Shown piece by piece: positions 6,820-15,785 of a DNA stretch of 64,000 nucleotides. Made by a program: the position numbers and the translations under genes. The DNA is from a virus. The stretch is taken from positions 1-64,000 of IMG/VR virus record IMGVR_UViG_3300031669_000016; one strand, given 5' to 3'. Under the pieces are notes generated by a model. It did not search any database and was not told the origin of the DNA. It saw only the letters and a list, made by a program, of their open reading frames with translations. Each line of letters opens with the position of its first letter. The stretch's first letter is position 1.

Positions 6820-9708
6820 ATGTCCTCTCTAGCCCAGCGCGATACAAGCGGCACATTCACTCAGAACGTCGTTCTTGGTGAGGGGCCGGAAGCCATAACG
6901 CGGAGGACGCGGGCATTCAAGGTCTTCCCGCTTCCCGACGCCCCCGACGGCCGAAAGAGATTCAGGGTTGGCGGAAGCGTCGGCCCCATCCACTACCGCC
7001 TGAACCCCTTCTCTGCGGTCGAGCAGTACAAGGAGATCGACCTGACTATCGGCGCGGGGCGTGGGTGCGACCTGGAGATGATGGCGAACGGCTACCAGAT
7101 CCAGTGTTGGCACAGCCGGCCGAACGCGGTCAGCGCGGAAGAGCCGCTGTATGTGATGCGGTTCCTGAGGGCGGGGCACTGGGTGGAAGTCTCCCCCATC
7201 GCGCTGTACTACCAGAACGACCTCGGGCAGCGGCAGGCTGTGGGCGCGCTGAAGGGTGGCGTCAAGGCCGCGGTTGACAATGACGCCTACTCGGTGCGAT
7301 ATGCGGACGCGTTCGGGCCGGGCCTGAGCCTGCGCTATCAGCTCGTGCCCGACGAGTTCTACCCCGTCGTGGAGATAGCATCGGCGGCCGCGCTGCCAGC
7401 ACCCACGATAGACCCGCACGGCCTGCGCCTGGTCAAACTCTTCTCCATTCGCTGGGATACGGACACTGACCCCGTGGCGCTCACGCACGCGGACAAGCTG
7501 AATCCGGGCGAGCTCACCCTCGACAAGAGCAAGTTCGACAGTGCGGTGAAGGTCGAGCAGACCACCGCCTTCCCGGCTGAGGCGGTGGTGGATGTCGCCG
7601 CGAGGACAGAGCGCAGGCAGGCCTGGTGGTGGAAGCCGCCTCGGTGCTGGGATTCCTCGGAAGAAGTGCAGGACGTCCCCACCAAGTGGGAGTGGGCGGA
7701 GAATCAGGGACAGTTCGCAGTAGCGGTGAGCGTGGCGGTCGCTGACCTGGACCATGTCATCTACCCGGTATATCTTGATACGACGCCTATTGGCGAGGAG
7801 CAGGTGGGGGCACAAACAGATGATGCGGGGGCGTACGGCTCCACTTATCCGGGCACGAGTACGCTTCTCTCCCTTACCCAGTCGTACCTCTATTTTGGTG
7901 CCGGCACATCCACCTTCTACATGTTTGGGGCCCGGTTTACGACAATACCCATACCCAAGGACGCGACGATAGACTCGGCGTCGCTCTCCTTGCGCTCATA
8001 CACAAACTCCAGCGTGCAACTCGATATTACCATCGCCGCCGAAGCGGCCGACAGCGCCGTGACCTTCGATACCGTGCCAACGCACAGCGTCGTCACCGCG
8101 TACAATGCGAAGGGGGCACAGTCGGCGCAATGGGATGTCGGAACTGCCGCATGGGTTACAGATGGCTGGTATCAAAGCTCAGATATCGCCGCCGTAATAG
8201 AGGAGGTGACGGATCGGGCCGGCTGGAGTTCCGGGAATGATTTGGCGTTGATCGTATACAACACCTCATCGGATCGGCCTGGCTCCTCTGAGTATCGACG
8301 GTGCCACTCCTATGATCAGAGCGGCAACGTCTCCGGCCCTAAGTTCAATGCGAGCTACACGGAGGGGGGAGGGGCTGACGTCACAGTTTTTCCTGCCGCG
8401 CTGACTCTGACTGCCGCGGTACAGGGACCCATCCCGGTTATCACATCCTCGCCCTCGGCACTGGCCTTGACGGCCGCGCTGCCAACCCCCGAGCCGGTCG
8501 TGACCTCCACGCCCGCGGCACTCGCGCTCACCGCCGCTGTCCTGGCACCCACGGAGACCGGCACTGCCGTTGTCGAGCCATCAACGCTGGCCTTGGTGGC
8601 GGCGCTCCTCGCACCCGAGCCGACTGTTATCAGCACTCCTTCTCCGCTCGCTATATCTGCGGCGTTGGGCGCGCCTGAACCGATCATAACCATGATGCCG
8701 TCCGTACTGGCGCTGACGGCGGCGGTAGAAGCACCGGGGGTCATCGCGGGCGCGATAGTGGAACCAGCAGCAGTCCCCTTGACTGCGGCACTCCTCACAC
8801 CCGAACCAGTAGTGACGATGACTCCTGCGGCGCTGGCTCTGTCTATTGCAGTAGAGGCCCCGGAACCAACCATCATAGCCACGCCGGGCGCGCTCAGTTT
8901 GAATGCTGCCCTGGAAGCAGCCGAGCCAGTGGTCGTCACTACACCGGCCGCCCTGGTCCTGACGGGCGCGGTCGAGACACCGACCACGATAGCGGGCGCG
9001 GTTGTGGAACCGTCAGTGGTATCTCTTACCGCCACGGTCCTTGCGCCAGAACCCACCATCATCACGAGCCCAGCCTCCCTGGCCCTGACGCTCGCCCTCC
9101 TCGATCCTGAGGCGACAGTGGTGGTGACGCCTGCTGCCCTCGCGCTTGCACTCGGCATAGAGGCACCAGTACCAGTCATCATCGCCTCTGCCACGGCACT
9201 TGCCCTGACGCTTGGTCTGCCCGTGCCAGTGATCATCGCGACTACCATTGGGGATGTGATTGTGCTACCGGCGGCCCTCGCGATGACCTTGGGCCTTCTC
9301 GTCCCTGATCCACAGGTAAGTGTGCAACCCAATGCGTTGGCACTGACGGCCACACTCGAAGCTCCCGTTCCTACCATCATCATCGCGCCCGACGCGCTCG
9401 CCCTCGTTCTCAACCTGGAGACGCCAGTCGTGACTGCCGGCGCGGTTGTTCTGCCAGCCACTCTGGCGTTGACGCTGGGCCTACAGACGCCGGCATATGC
9501 GGTGATAGTGACTCCGGTGGCACTCTCGCTCACCGCAACCGTGGAGAGTCCTACGGTGACGGCCACCGCCATCGTCCTGCCAGTGGCCTTGGCATTGAGT
9601 CTTGGACTGCCATCGCCTGTCGTAGTTGTCGTCTCATCTGAATTGATGCGCCAACGTAGAACGTTGCGAATTACGGGGTCGAGGATCGGTACGAGGCAGA
9701 TACTATGA
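6820..9708 (+). CDS. Large virion-associated protein with ~20 tandem 20-22-residue repeats
   Basis: A 962-residue protein (ATG 6820 after GGGGGAACC; the frame also opens at 6784). Residues 1-330 form a unique globular part. Residues about 330-520 include SSDIAAVIEEVTDRAGWSSG, the pattern of DNRLRE/CBM-like domains. From about 523 to 940 it consists of about 20 tandem units of 20-22 residues with consensus P-x-ALALTAAL-x-x-PEP, alternating hydrophobic strands and proline turns that suggest a beta-solenoid or fibrous stalk. A short basic tail ends the protein. Lying between capsid and neck genes, it could be a head fibre or other surface appendage. The function is inferred, with no recognised enzyme motif. 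Confidence 0.6.
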   Translation: MSSLAQRDTSGTFTQNVVLGEGPEAITRRTRAFKVFPLPDAPDGRKRFRVGGSVGPIHYRLNPFSAVEQYKEIDLTIGAGRGCDLEMMANGYQIQCWHSRPNAVSAEEPLYVMRFLRAGHWVEVSPIALYYQNDLGQRQAVGALKGGVKAAVDNDAYSVRYADAFGPGLSLRYQLVPDEFYPVVEIASAAALPAPTIDPHGLRLVKLFSIRWDTDTDPVALTHADKLNPGELTLDKSKFDSAVKVEQTTAFPAEAVVDVAARTERRQAWWWKPPRCWDSSEEVQDVPTKWEWAENQGQFAVAVSVAVADLDHVIYPVYLDTTPIGEEQVGAQTDDAGAYGSTYPGTSTLLSLTQSYLYFGAGTSTFYMFGARFTTIPIPKDATIDSASLSLRSYTNSSVQLDITIAAEAADSAVTFDTVPTHSVVTAYNAKGAQSAQWDVGTAAWVTDGWYQSSDIAAVIEEVTDRAGWSSGNDLALIVYNTSSDRPGSSEYRRCHSYDQSGNVSGPKFNASYTEGGGADVTVFPAALTLTAAVQGPIPVITSSPSALALTAALPTPEPVVTSTPAALALTAAVLAPTETGTAVVEPSTLALVAALLAPEPTVISTPSPLAISAALGAPEPIITMMPSVLALTAAVEAPGVIAGAIVEPAAVPLTAALLTPEPVVTMTPAALALSIAVEAPEPTIIATPGALSLNAALEAAEPVVVTTPAALVLTGAVETPTTIAGAVVEPSVVSLTATVLAPEPTIITSPASLALTLALLDPEATVVVTPAALALALGIEAPVPVIIASATALALTLGLPVPVIIATTIGDVIVLPAALAMTLGLLVPDPQVSVQPNALALTATLEAPVPTIIIAPDALALVLNLETPVVTAGAVVLPATLALTLGLQTPAYAVIVTPVALSLTATVESPTVTATAIVLPVALALSLGLPSPVVVVVSSELMRQRRTLRITGSRIGTRQIL

Positions 9709-9905
9709 GGAAGGAACTGGTCGAAAAGGATGGGCAACTCTATCTTATTCTTGGCGACAAGGCCATCCCAGTCGAGATAGTGGATGGAACGCCACAGGTA
9801 AGTGGTGTCTGGTCCGAACAGAGACCAAACGCGCAGGGCGGGACGGACTGCATCGTCCACGTTCCCTGTCTAGATATAGTCGGCGAAGTCAAACGACCGC
9901 ACTAA
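9705..9905 (+). CDS. Small hypothetical protein
   Basis: A 66-residue protein whose ATG overlaps the stop of the repeat-protein gene (ATGA), indicating translational coupling. The sequence is mixed beta (GQLYLILGDKAIPVEIVDG) without motifs. It probably belongs to the same structural module as the preceding large protein. Confidence 0.55.
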   Translation: MRKELVEKDGQLYLILGDKAIPVEIVDGTPQVSGVWSEQRPNAQGGTDCIVHVPCLDIVGEVKRPH

Positions 9906-9921
9906 AGGAGAGTGGTAGAGG

Positions 9922-10332
9922 ATGGCATCTGGAATCTACAATCGCTTCAAGGCCAATCTGATGAACAAGGTGGTGGATCTGGAGGCAGACACCATCATGT
10001 GCGCCCTCATGGACGACTCCCATGCATTCACGGCCACACACAACCTCTGGGGCGAGGTGTCGGCCAATGACATCGGGGACAAGGTCGTCTATACAGTTGG
10101 TGGCATCGCGCTCGGAGGCAAGGCGGTGACGCAGGGAGCGACAACCAAGTTCGCTGCGACCGACTTCGAGGCCGGCCCAGGTGAGACACTTTCTGCCTAT
10201 CATGCCGTGCTGTGGGATGACCTCGCCGCCGATGAGCTGATCTGCTCCATCGATTTCGGTGGGATACAGGCCTGTACCAACGGCACGTTCAAGATCCAGT
10301 GGCACGTCGACGGGATTATCAATCTGACCTAA
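9922..10332 (+). CDS. Putative minor structural protein
   Basis: A 136-residue protein with AAAGGAG upstream of ATG 9922. It is composed of short beta segments (KVVYTVGGIALGGKAVTQGA, ICSIDFGG) with few charged clusters, similar in character to small phage head or baseplate decoration proteins. It sits between the repeat protein and the head-tail joining genes. No specific family was recognised. Confidence 0.5.
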   Translation: MASGIYNRFKANLMNKVVDLEADTIMCALMDDSHAFTATHNLWGEVSANDIGDKVVYTVGGIALGGKAVTQGATTKFAATDFEAGPGETLSAYHAVLWDDLAADELICSIDFGGIQACTNGTFKIQWHVDGIINLT

Positions 10333-10360
10333 CGGGGCGTAGAAGAACGGAGACTGCGCA

Positions 10361-11377
10361 ATGCCGCCGCTGATCCAACAGAATAATACGAGCCATGGCC
10401 AAGAGTTCCTGATGGTGGATGAGGTCGATGGGCACACAAAAAAGACCGGTCTTACACCGACCGTCACGCTCTGGAAACAGGGCGCGTCGGATTGGATCAA
10501 TGCCGCTGGTGAGATCGTCGAACTCGGCAAGGGCCTCTATGAATTACTGTTTGCTCTCTCCGATGTTGACACCCTCGGCAAGTTCATCCTCCATGCCGAG
10601 GCCGAAGGTGCTAACGATACCGATGTTAGCTGCCGTATCGTCACCTACGATCCCTATCTGGGCACCGCGGCCGCGGCCCAGTACGCTATCGTCGCCGAGG
10701 CTGGGGTGGTCGCAGAGGTCCGACAAGCCGCAGGCGATTTGGGATTGTATCGAAGCCATATCGTACCTATCGGGATGGTCAACGGTGTGAACAAGCGGTT
10801 TCAGAGTCCACTTGTACCCTTGGCGGCAGATGCAAAGCTCTACAACGCCGCAACGGGCGACCAGATCAGTACCGGCTTCGCGCTCGATCCCGATACAGGA
10901 ATGCTGGTCTACTCAACAGCTCCGTCTGCGGCGAGTCAACATTACTTGGAGGGGATGCTGTACCGCTACCGCTCAACCCAGGTCGGCATTGCGTTGAAGC
11001 AGGCCGGTCTGTGGCTTTACGGCATGTGGGGAGCGACCGCCTATGTCGTCTCTGAGTCAGGTGGTATCGTGACGTTAGCGCCCCAACCGAGTGGACTCGA
11101 TTGGCCCATTTTGGTGATTGCGGGCGCACGATTCCTGTTGAGTACACGTTGGGCCGATGCGGCCTCGGACGCGGTACGACTGAGTGATGCGGCTGGTCAG
11201 ATTGATACGACATCACGCGCCTCGCGGCTCGGGGAGGTCGTAAAGGCACTCGATACCCAACTCTTTATCTTGGCCCAAGACGCTGGCTATACCTTGCCGG
11301 TGCTACCGGCGAGTACTGACGGTTCACTCTATCAGGGCCAGGCCTGGTCAGTCGAACGGTATGGAGATATTCCATAA
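10361..11377 (+). CDS. Structural protein of the head-tail joining region
   Basis: A 338-residue protein. The first ~100 residues (LTPTVTLWKQGASDWINAAG ... YELLFALSDVDTLGKF) match the pattern of small beta-domains found in phage adsorption-apparatus and baseplate upper proteins. A middle section includes VNGVNKRFQSPLVP, and the C-terminal ~100 residues resemble a helical head-tail adaptor (TRWADAASDAVRLSD...RLGEVVKALD). It may therefore combine a decoration module with a connector. Its stop overlaps the next start (ATAATG). Function is inferred from context. Confidence 0.45.
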   Translation: MPPLIQQNNTSHGQEFLMVDEVDGHTKKTGLTPTVTLWKQGASDWINAAGEIVELGKGLYELLFALSDVDTLGKFILHAEAEGANDTDVSCRIVTYDPYLGTAAAAQYAIVAEAGVVAEVRQAAGDLGLYRSHIVPIGMVNGVNKRFQSPLVPLAADAKLYNAATGDQISTGFALDPDTGMLVYSTAPSAASQHYLEGMLYRYRSTQVGIALKQAGLWLYGMWGATAYVVSESGGIVTLAPQPSGLDWPILVIAGARFLLSTRWADAASDAVRLSDAAGQIDTTSRASRLGEVVKALDTQLFILAQDAGYTLPVLPASTDGSLYQGQAWSVERYGDIP

Positions 11378-11805
11378 TGCTGGGTACTACTACGCGACAA
11401 CATATCTTAGCAGAACGCCAAGGCGAGATCGCGGGAGCCGAGTATGGCTACTTCGAGCTGGAGACCGTGATTGCAACCGGTTCGTACTCGGATGCGGATC
11501 CGGCTGGTCGTGGCATCACAGCTGCTAAGGCATACCAAGCCATTCCGGGACGGGTGGTTTGGCGTGGGACAACTCGCAGAATCTTCGCTGGTGGTGTCTA
11601 CGAGTACCATCGCGCCGATGTCGCAATCATGGGTATAGCCCCTCTCTACGCATCGGTCCTAGAGTCGGGACGACACCTTCGAGTGCCTAAGTCAAGTGCG
11701 GTTGGGGATGCACTCGAAACCTGCCGTATCCTCGAAACTGTCGTTGATCCCACCTCCGGCAGCGTTACCATCTACGCCATTCATGTCAAGTCGTCACAGC
11801 AATAA
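11377..11805 (+). CDS. Putative head-closure/neck protein
   Basis: A 142-residue protein starting at ATG 11377, which overlaps the preceding stop. Size, beta-rich composition (YRADVAIMG-like strands, GSVTIYAIHVK at the end) and position among four short head-completion genes fit a head-closure protein joining the connector to the tail. No decisive motif was seen. Confidence 0.45.
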   Translation: MLGTTTRQHILAERQGEIAGAEYGYFELETVIATGSYSDADPAGRGITAAKAYQAIPGRVVWRGTTRRIFAGGVYEYHRADVAIMGIAPLYASVLESGRHLRVPKSSAVGDALETCRILETVVDPTSGSVTIYAIHVKSSQQ

Positions 11806-11816
11806 GGGTGAGTCAG

Positions 11817-12290
11817 ATGCCAGAAGCGCGTGTGGAGCAACTTTGCGTCGCTGTAGATCAGCACTTGTCGGATTTCATGCGCAACTACCAAGAGTCGGTT
11901 GAGAATCTGCTCAGTGCGGATCGTTTAGGTGCCATTCTTGTCAACGATCGCTTTATCAACGGACTACAGGCCGACATCGAAGCTTTCTTACGTAAGCATC
12001 CGCGTCTCTCCCGCAAGCTCTCGCCGACTGCTATGAGGGTAGTGGCCTCCGCGCTTACCGAGGGCGAACGCACCGAGCTTTGGAACTATCTGGCCCCCCT
12101 GATCAAGCGGCGGCTGGATCGAGCGGACTGGCGGCGTAGTGCTGATGCCTCCCGCGCCGCGGTAAGAGAACTGATCGAGAAGCATCTTCGAGCCGATCTG
12201 AGACGGCACGTCGCCATGCTGAATGATAGGTTGAAGACGCTGGGCCATCTACTCATACTACTGCAAGAAAGGGATCGTGGTGGGAGTTGA
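11817..12290 (+). CDS. Helical hypothetical protein of the neck module
   Basis: A 157-residue, strongly helical and charged protein (RLSRKLSPTAMRVVASALTE; LIKRRLDRADWRRSAD) from ATG 11817 with AAGGGTG upstream. The last bases overlap the next gene, suggesting coupling. No domain was recognised. Position suggests a neck or tail-completion role, but a virion-internal or regulatory function is possible. Confidence 0.45.
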   Translation: MPEARVEQLCVAVDQHLSDFMRNYQESVENLLSADRLGAILVNDRFINGLQADIEAFLRKHPRLSRKLSPTAMRVVASALTEGERTELWNYLAPLIKRRLDRADWRRSADASRAAVRELIEKHLRADLRRHVAMLNDRLKTLGHLLILLQERDRGGS

Positions 12291-13008
12291 GATTAGACTA
12301 ACACCGTATGGGTCGAGCCGCACCCGGCGGTTCGTCCAAGCCGTTGACTACGCCTGTCGCGCCACCGCGATGGAGGCGCTGCGGCGTTATCGACTGCGCG
12401 TCCTGGCACGGATGCCTGGGCAGACAACGGCTGGGGCTATCCAGCGCGCGCCGCGTGACGTCTTCGTCGGCCACCCAACCGAGGCGGAGCGTCCACACGT
12501 CTATGATGTTGTCGCACGGCCCGACATGGGCCAGGCCGTGATACTGCAGAACACGCAATCCTGGGCCTATTTCGGCAACCGTCACATCCTTGATGCCGAC
12601 ACCGCACCGATGTACTGGCGCGGTGAGTGGACGGGTGGTGAGCGCGGACAAGGCGAATTGGTCCGTCAGGACGAGCCACCTATTTGGGCCATCATCGAGT
12701 ACGGCGCGGGCGAACACCCTATCTCTCCTCGTGGTGGTCGGACCCTGCTCCGTTTCCGTGATCAGCGTAGTGGTGAGATCGTGTACCGTCCCCGAGTTGA
12801 GCGACATCCCGGCGCATTCCGCAAAGAAGGTGTACGTTTGGGCCACTTCGGCTCATTGGTGAGTTTCCGTCAGCTCCAAGGTGTGGCCCAAGAACTCAAT
12901 GCCGAGCCGTTCGGACGCGCCCCATTCCGTGTGGCGCATTGGCAGACCGTTGCCGAGGTGCAGACAATGTTTCGAGGCGCTTTGATCGCTTATACGAGGG
13001 GGATCTGA
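12277..13008 (+). CDS. Putative tail-completion (neck) protein
   Basis: A 243-residue protein starting GTG 12277 (or GTG 12280) within the end of the preceding gene. It has a basic N-terminus (TRRFVQAVDYACRATAMEAL), then beta-rich sequence with IIEYGAGEHPISPRGGR and a C-terminal helix. HK97 gp10-like neck proteins share this layout: an N-terminal helix, a glycine-rich core containing a variant of the EYG..H...P segment, and a C-terminal helix. Placement before the tail terminator supports it. Moderately sure. Confidence 0.5.
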   Translation: MVGVEIRLTPYGSSRTRRFVQAVDYACRATAMEALRRYRLRVLARMPGQTTAGAIQRAPRDVFVGHPTEAERPHVYDVVARPDMGQAVILQNTQSWAYFGNRHILDADTAPMYWRGEWTGGERGQGELVRQDEPPIWAIIEYGAGEHPISPRGGRTLLRFRDQRSGEIVYRPRVERHPGAFRKEGVRLGHFGSLVSFRQLQGVAQELNAEPFGRAPFRVAHWQTVAEVQTMFRGALIAYTRGI

Positions 13009-13586
13009 TGACACAACCAGCATACCGCGAAGCCTCGATTACAGAGCATGTGCGACAAAGCCTGGGCTTCCACATCCGCACCGGGACCGTGGAGACCTAT
13101 GACCTAGCGACTGGTGTATATGCCGAGCGGAAACTTACTGACATCGTACCCGGCATCATCATTCGACCTGCCTCACGCACCTACCGCGGCATGCCGACGA
13201 TTGATCTGCGGGACAACGAAGATCTCAAGCCCTATGTCACCTGGACGAAACGCGCCGACGGGCCGATTCAAGACGCGCTCTATGGCGGCGGACACAAAGA
13301 CGTCTCGTACTGGGAGATTGATGTGCGGCTCGGTGAGCAGACCGTGTTTCAACGTGACGCCGTCGAGGACTGGCTGACCGCGTTTTTGGGTGCCAAGGAA
13401 ACCAAGGACGTCTACTTCTACCATTACGATTCCGAGGCGGCACCCTCGGTGAGCCGAGGCGATGTGATCGCGACCATGCTGATTCAAGACGTGGTTAGCC
13501 AAGACCATCTTGACGTCGCCATGGCACGTGGCGAGGATAGCTGGTTGGTTCTCAACTTCACGGTCAAAGTACCAAAACTGGGGTGA
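13008..13586 (+). CDS. Putative tail terminator protein
   Basis: A 192-residue protein whose ATG 13008 overlaps the preceding TGA (TGATG) with GAGGGGG upstream. An open frame further upstream exists but lacks a ribosome site. The beta-rich sequence (DVSYWEIDVRLGEQTVFQ; DVYFYHYDSEA) and location as the last neck gene before the tail-tube region fit the tail terminator. Its GTG/TGA overlap with the glycosyltransferase at 13583 shows that the glycosylation block is translationally coupled to it. Confidence 0.5.
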   Translation: MTQPAYREASITEHVRQSLGFHIRTGTVETYDLATGVYAERKLTDIVPGIIIRPASRTYRGMPTIDLRDNEDLKPYVTWTKRADGPIQDALYGGGHKDVSYWEIDVRLGEQTVFQRDAVEDWLTAFLGAKETKDVYFYHYDSEAAPSVSRGDVIATMLIQDVVSQDHLDVAMARGEDSWLVLNFTVKVPKLG

Positions 13587-15097
13587 TTCGGTTGGGCAAA
13601 CCTATTAGGATAGGATGGTTCTCGGATTGGGCCTACGCACCCACCGGATTCGGGACTGTCGCACGTAATGTACTCACACGGCTCAACGCCATGCCCGAGT
13701 TCGAGGTCCGGCAACTTGCCATAGGCTATGATCCGTGGCAGGCCTTAGGAGCAGTCAAAGATCCGGTTCAGTATCGAGAAGCCGTTGATCGTTTCCGAGA
13801 CACGCGCGTCGACGGGTGGTCTCGTGATCTGCCAAGTCCGGTCGGCTTTCCATGCGATTCACCCCTTGATGCCAACGACTACGGACAGTCATCTCTGCAG
13901 CTCTGGATCGACCGCTTCGCCATAGACGTGCTGGTCTGCAACTTCGATCCGTGGATGACGGCGTGGATGCCGTGTCAGGGTACGCAGCAAAACCTTCGTT
14001 GTCCAGTCATCTACTACCAGCCCATTGACGGCGAGGTCTGGGGCCATCATCTCCCGATCCATCTCTTCAAGTTGCCGAAGCGGAGACTCGCCCGTATCGC
14101 CTGGCGTGACTTCATGCTGGCCCAAGAATACACCGTTCTCTACGGTGACTGGGCACGGCAACTATTCCTCGACGAACTCGATGAAGGTGAGCGCGCCAAA
14201 CTCGACGGCCGATTAGATGTCATCCCCCACGGCGTAGACCTCAAGACATTCGTGCCAGGATCGAAGATAGCGGCAAGGCAGACTCTTGGACTTCCAGAGA
14301 ACGCCTACATCATCGGAATGGTGGCGACAAATCAAGCGCGCAAGAACTGGCCCGATTTCCTGAAAGCGGTCGGCGCGTTCCTACACAGCCACCCCAATGC
14401 TTATCTTGTTCCCTGGACCGAATGGTTACCCTCTATGCCGGGTGGATGGGATCTGACACGTCTGATTCCACTGACCTGTCCGACAAAGCGGGTGGTACGG
14501 ATCGATCTCGCAATGGTAGATGAGACACCACCCGTCGAACTCCTCGCCACGCTGTATCAAGCCTTAGATGTCCACGTCTTATGGTCAATGGGTGAAGGCT
14601 GCGGACTTCCACACCTAGAGGCCCAGGCCTGTGGACGACCCAGCCTAGCAGTTGACTACGCCGGTGTCACCGACTACTTCTCTGATGACTACATGCGTGT
14701 GCCCTATACCGAAACGGTTACCGCATCAGGTAACTGCATCGAACGGGCGCGCGGCGATACCGGCATCTTACTGCAAAAACTGGCCCAGCTCTGTCACGAC
14801 CATGACTTGCGGGATCGTTTAGGGACCAATGCTGCGCACTATGCGCGTGCGCATTGGAACTGGGATCATATCGTGTTGCAATGGCGCGAACTGATCATGC
14901 GTGCGTACAAGGAGGGTCGTCGGTCATGCGATTCAGATGCATCGTCTGCGGCCGAATCGAATCCGGACAGTCCGATGGCTACACCTGCCTTGACTGTGAG
15001 CGTGGAGAGCGGAGACGTCTCCACTGCCGACGAGGAGGTGGGAAGAGGTGGAGAAGCCATGGCGCGGATCGGCCCCGTCTCGTCGCGCGCCAATTGA
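13583..15097 (+). CDS. Family-4-like glycosyltransferase (GT-B fold)
   Basis: A 504-residue protein. The N-terminal Rossmann domain starts IRIGWFSDW with APTGFGTVARN, typical of GT4 acceptor-side loops. The C-terminal domain has VIPHGVDLKTF, IIGMVATNQARKNW, and MGEGCGLPHLEAQACGRPSL, the E-x7-E-type donor-binding motif of GT4 enzymes. Residues after about 435 are a low-complexity serine/glutamate tail overlapping two other frames. GTG 13583 overlaps the previous stop. It probably modifies virion or host surface sugars in the cytoplasm, with donor unknown. It is the first of four glycosyltransferases in this block. Confidence 0.85.
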   Translation: MIRLGKPIRIGWFSDWAYAPTGFGTVARNVLTRLNAMPEFEVRQLAIGYDPWQALGAVKDPVQYREAVDRFRDTRVDGWSRDLPSPVGFPCDSPLDANDYGQSSLQLWIDRFAIDVLVCNFDPWMTAWMPCQGTQQNLRCPVIYYQPIDGEVWGHHLPIHLFKLPKRRLARIAWRDFMLAQEYTVLYGDWARQLFLDELDEGERAKLDGRLDVIPHGVDLKTFVPGSKIAARQTLGLPENAYIIGMVATNQARKNWPDFLKAVGAFLHSHPNAYLVPWTEWLPSMPGGWDLTRLIPLTCPTKRVVRIDLAMVDETPPVELLATLYQALDVHVLWSMGEGCGLPHLEAQACGRPSLAVDYAGVTDYFSDDYMRVPYTETVTASGNCIERARGDTGILLQKLAQLCHDHDLRDRLGTNAAHYARAHWNWDHIVLQWRELIMRAYKEGRRSCDSDASSAAESNPDSPMATPALTVSVESGDVSTADEEVGRGGEAMARIGPVSSRAN

Positions 15098-15189
15098 AGG
15101 AAGGGTCGTTGTTTTCCCCATCAAGAACGAGCGATACAGCGATGTCATCGCTTATCTCCAATCCTGGGACGGACGGGCGCGAGAGCTAG
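14926..15189 (+). CDS. Overlapping small zinc-ribbon ORF
   Basis: In a different frame from the glycosyltransferases, ATG 14926 is preceded by AAGGAGGG and opens MRFRCIVCGRIESGQSDGYT then CLDC, a clean two-CxxC zinc ribbon. Arginine-rich sequence follows to a stop at 15189. The first ~45 residues look like a real small protein; the rest overlaps the start of the next gene and may be uninformative. Three frames are open at 15048-15097. It could be a real overlapping gene, or the preceding glycosyltransferase may simply have lost its normal stop. Confidence 0.4.
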   Translation: MRFRCIVCGRIESGQSDGYTCLDCERGERRRLHCRRGGGKRWRSHGADRPRLVARQLKEGSLFSPSRTSDTAMSSLISNPGTDGRES

Positions 15190-15785
15190 TCGTCGTCGCC
15201 GACTGCAAGCCTCTCGTCAAGCAGGCCTTGGAGGGGTGCCGGTTTCCCGGTGGGCTTCGTATCTGGTACGTCGAACAGGACCACTTCCGCTACCGCGGCC
15301 TCTCCGGTGCTTATGAGCAAGGCGTTGTATTCGCGTTGACCCTGCCCATGGCAGAATGGGTCATAACCGTGGATTGTGGGACCTGGCAGCCATCCCAGAT
15401 CACTGCCGCACTTGATGCAACCGTATCGGAGCGTGCTTGGTTTGGTGTGCGTCCACTAACCGGTGGACGTTCCCGCCTCAAACTCTTTCTCACCCAATTC
15501 GGTGGCGCGCTGATCCGCCGTCGCACCGGTGTTGGCATAATCGATCCGACCTGCGGCTATCGGGCCTATGCGGCCGAGACACTACGCGAAATCGACTTCG
15601 CCGCCAACGGCGTCCCTAATCGGCTTTACCACGCCAAGCTCGCAGTACAAGTCCAGTGTGTTGTTGCCCTGGCCTACATCGGCGAGTTTCTCTGTACCCA
15701 CCGCCCGACTCCATCGAAGATGCGGCTGCGCGACGCAGTTACCGCGCTCTGGTACGTACTCCGAGGAGGGTTGGGTCATGTTTGA
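15048..15785 (+). CDS. Glycosyltransferase family-2-like protein
   Basis: A 245-residue protein from GTG 15048 with GAGGAGGTG upstream. It has the GT-A layout: beta strand with RELVVVADCKP, YEQGVVFALTLPMAEWVITVDCGTW, where VITVDCG occupies the DxD position with an altered second acid, then IDPTCGYRAYAAETL and a C-terminal basic segment. This pattern resembles polyprenyl-phosphate or dolichol-phosphate sugar synthases, but no membrane helix is present. The stop overlaps the next ATG (ATGTTTGA). Confidence 0.7.
   Translation: MEKPWRGSAPSRRAPIEGRVVVFPIKNERYSDVIAYLQSWDGRARELVVVADCKPLVKQALEGCRFPGGLRIWYVEQDHFRYRGLSGAYEQGVVFALTLPMAEWVITVDCGTWQPSQITAALDATVSERAWFGVRPLTGGRSRLKLFLTQFGGALIRRRTGVGIIDPTCGYRAYAAETLREIDFAANGVPNRLYHAKLAVQVQCVVALAYIGEFLCTHRPTPSKMRLRDAVTALWYVLRGGLGHV

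Noticed and set aside
6829-7815. 328-aa antisense ORF next to the HNH cassette
   Set aside because: No motif or ribosome site; it is the complement of the well-supported N-terminal part of the repeat protein.
8355-9860. 501-aa antisense ORF opposite the repeat protein
   Set aside because: Serine/threonine/glycine repeats mirror the sense repeats; no ribosome site and it crosses several sense features.
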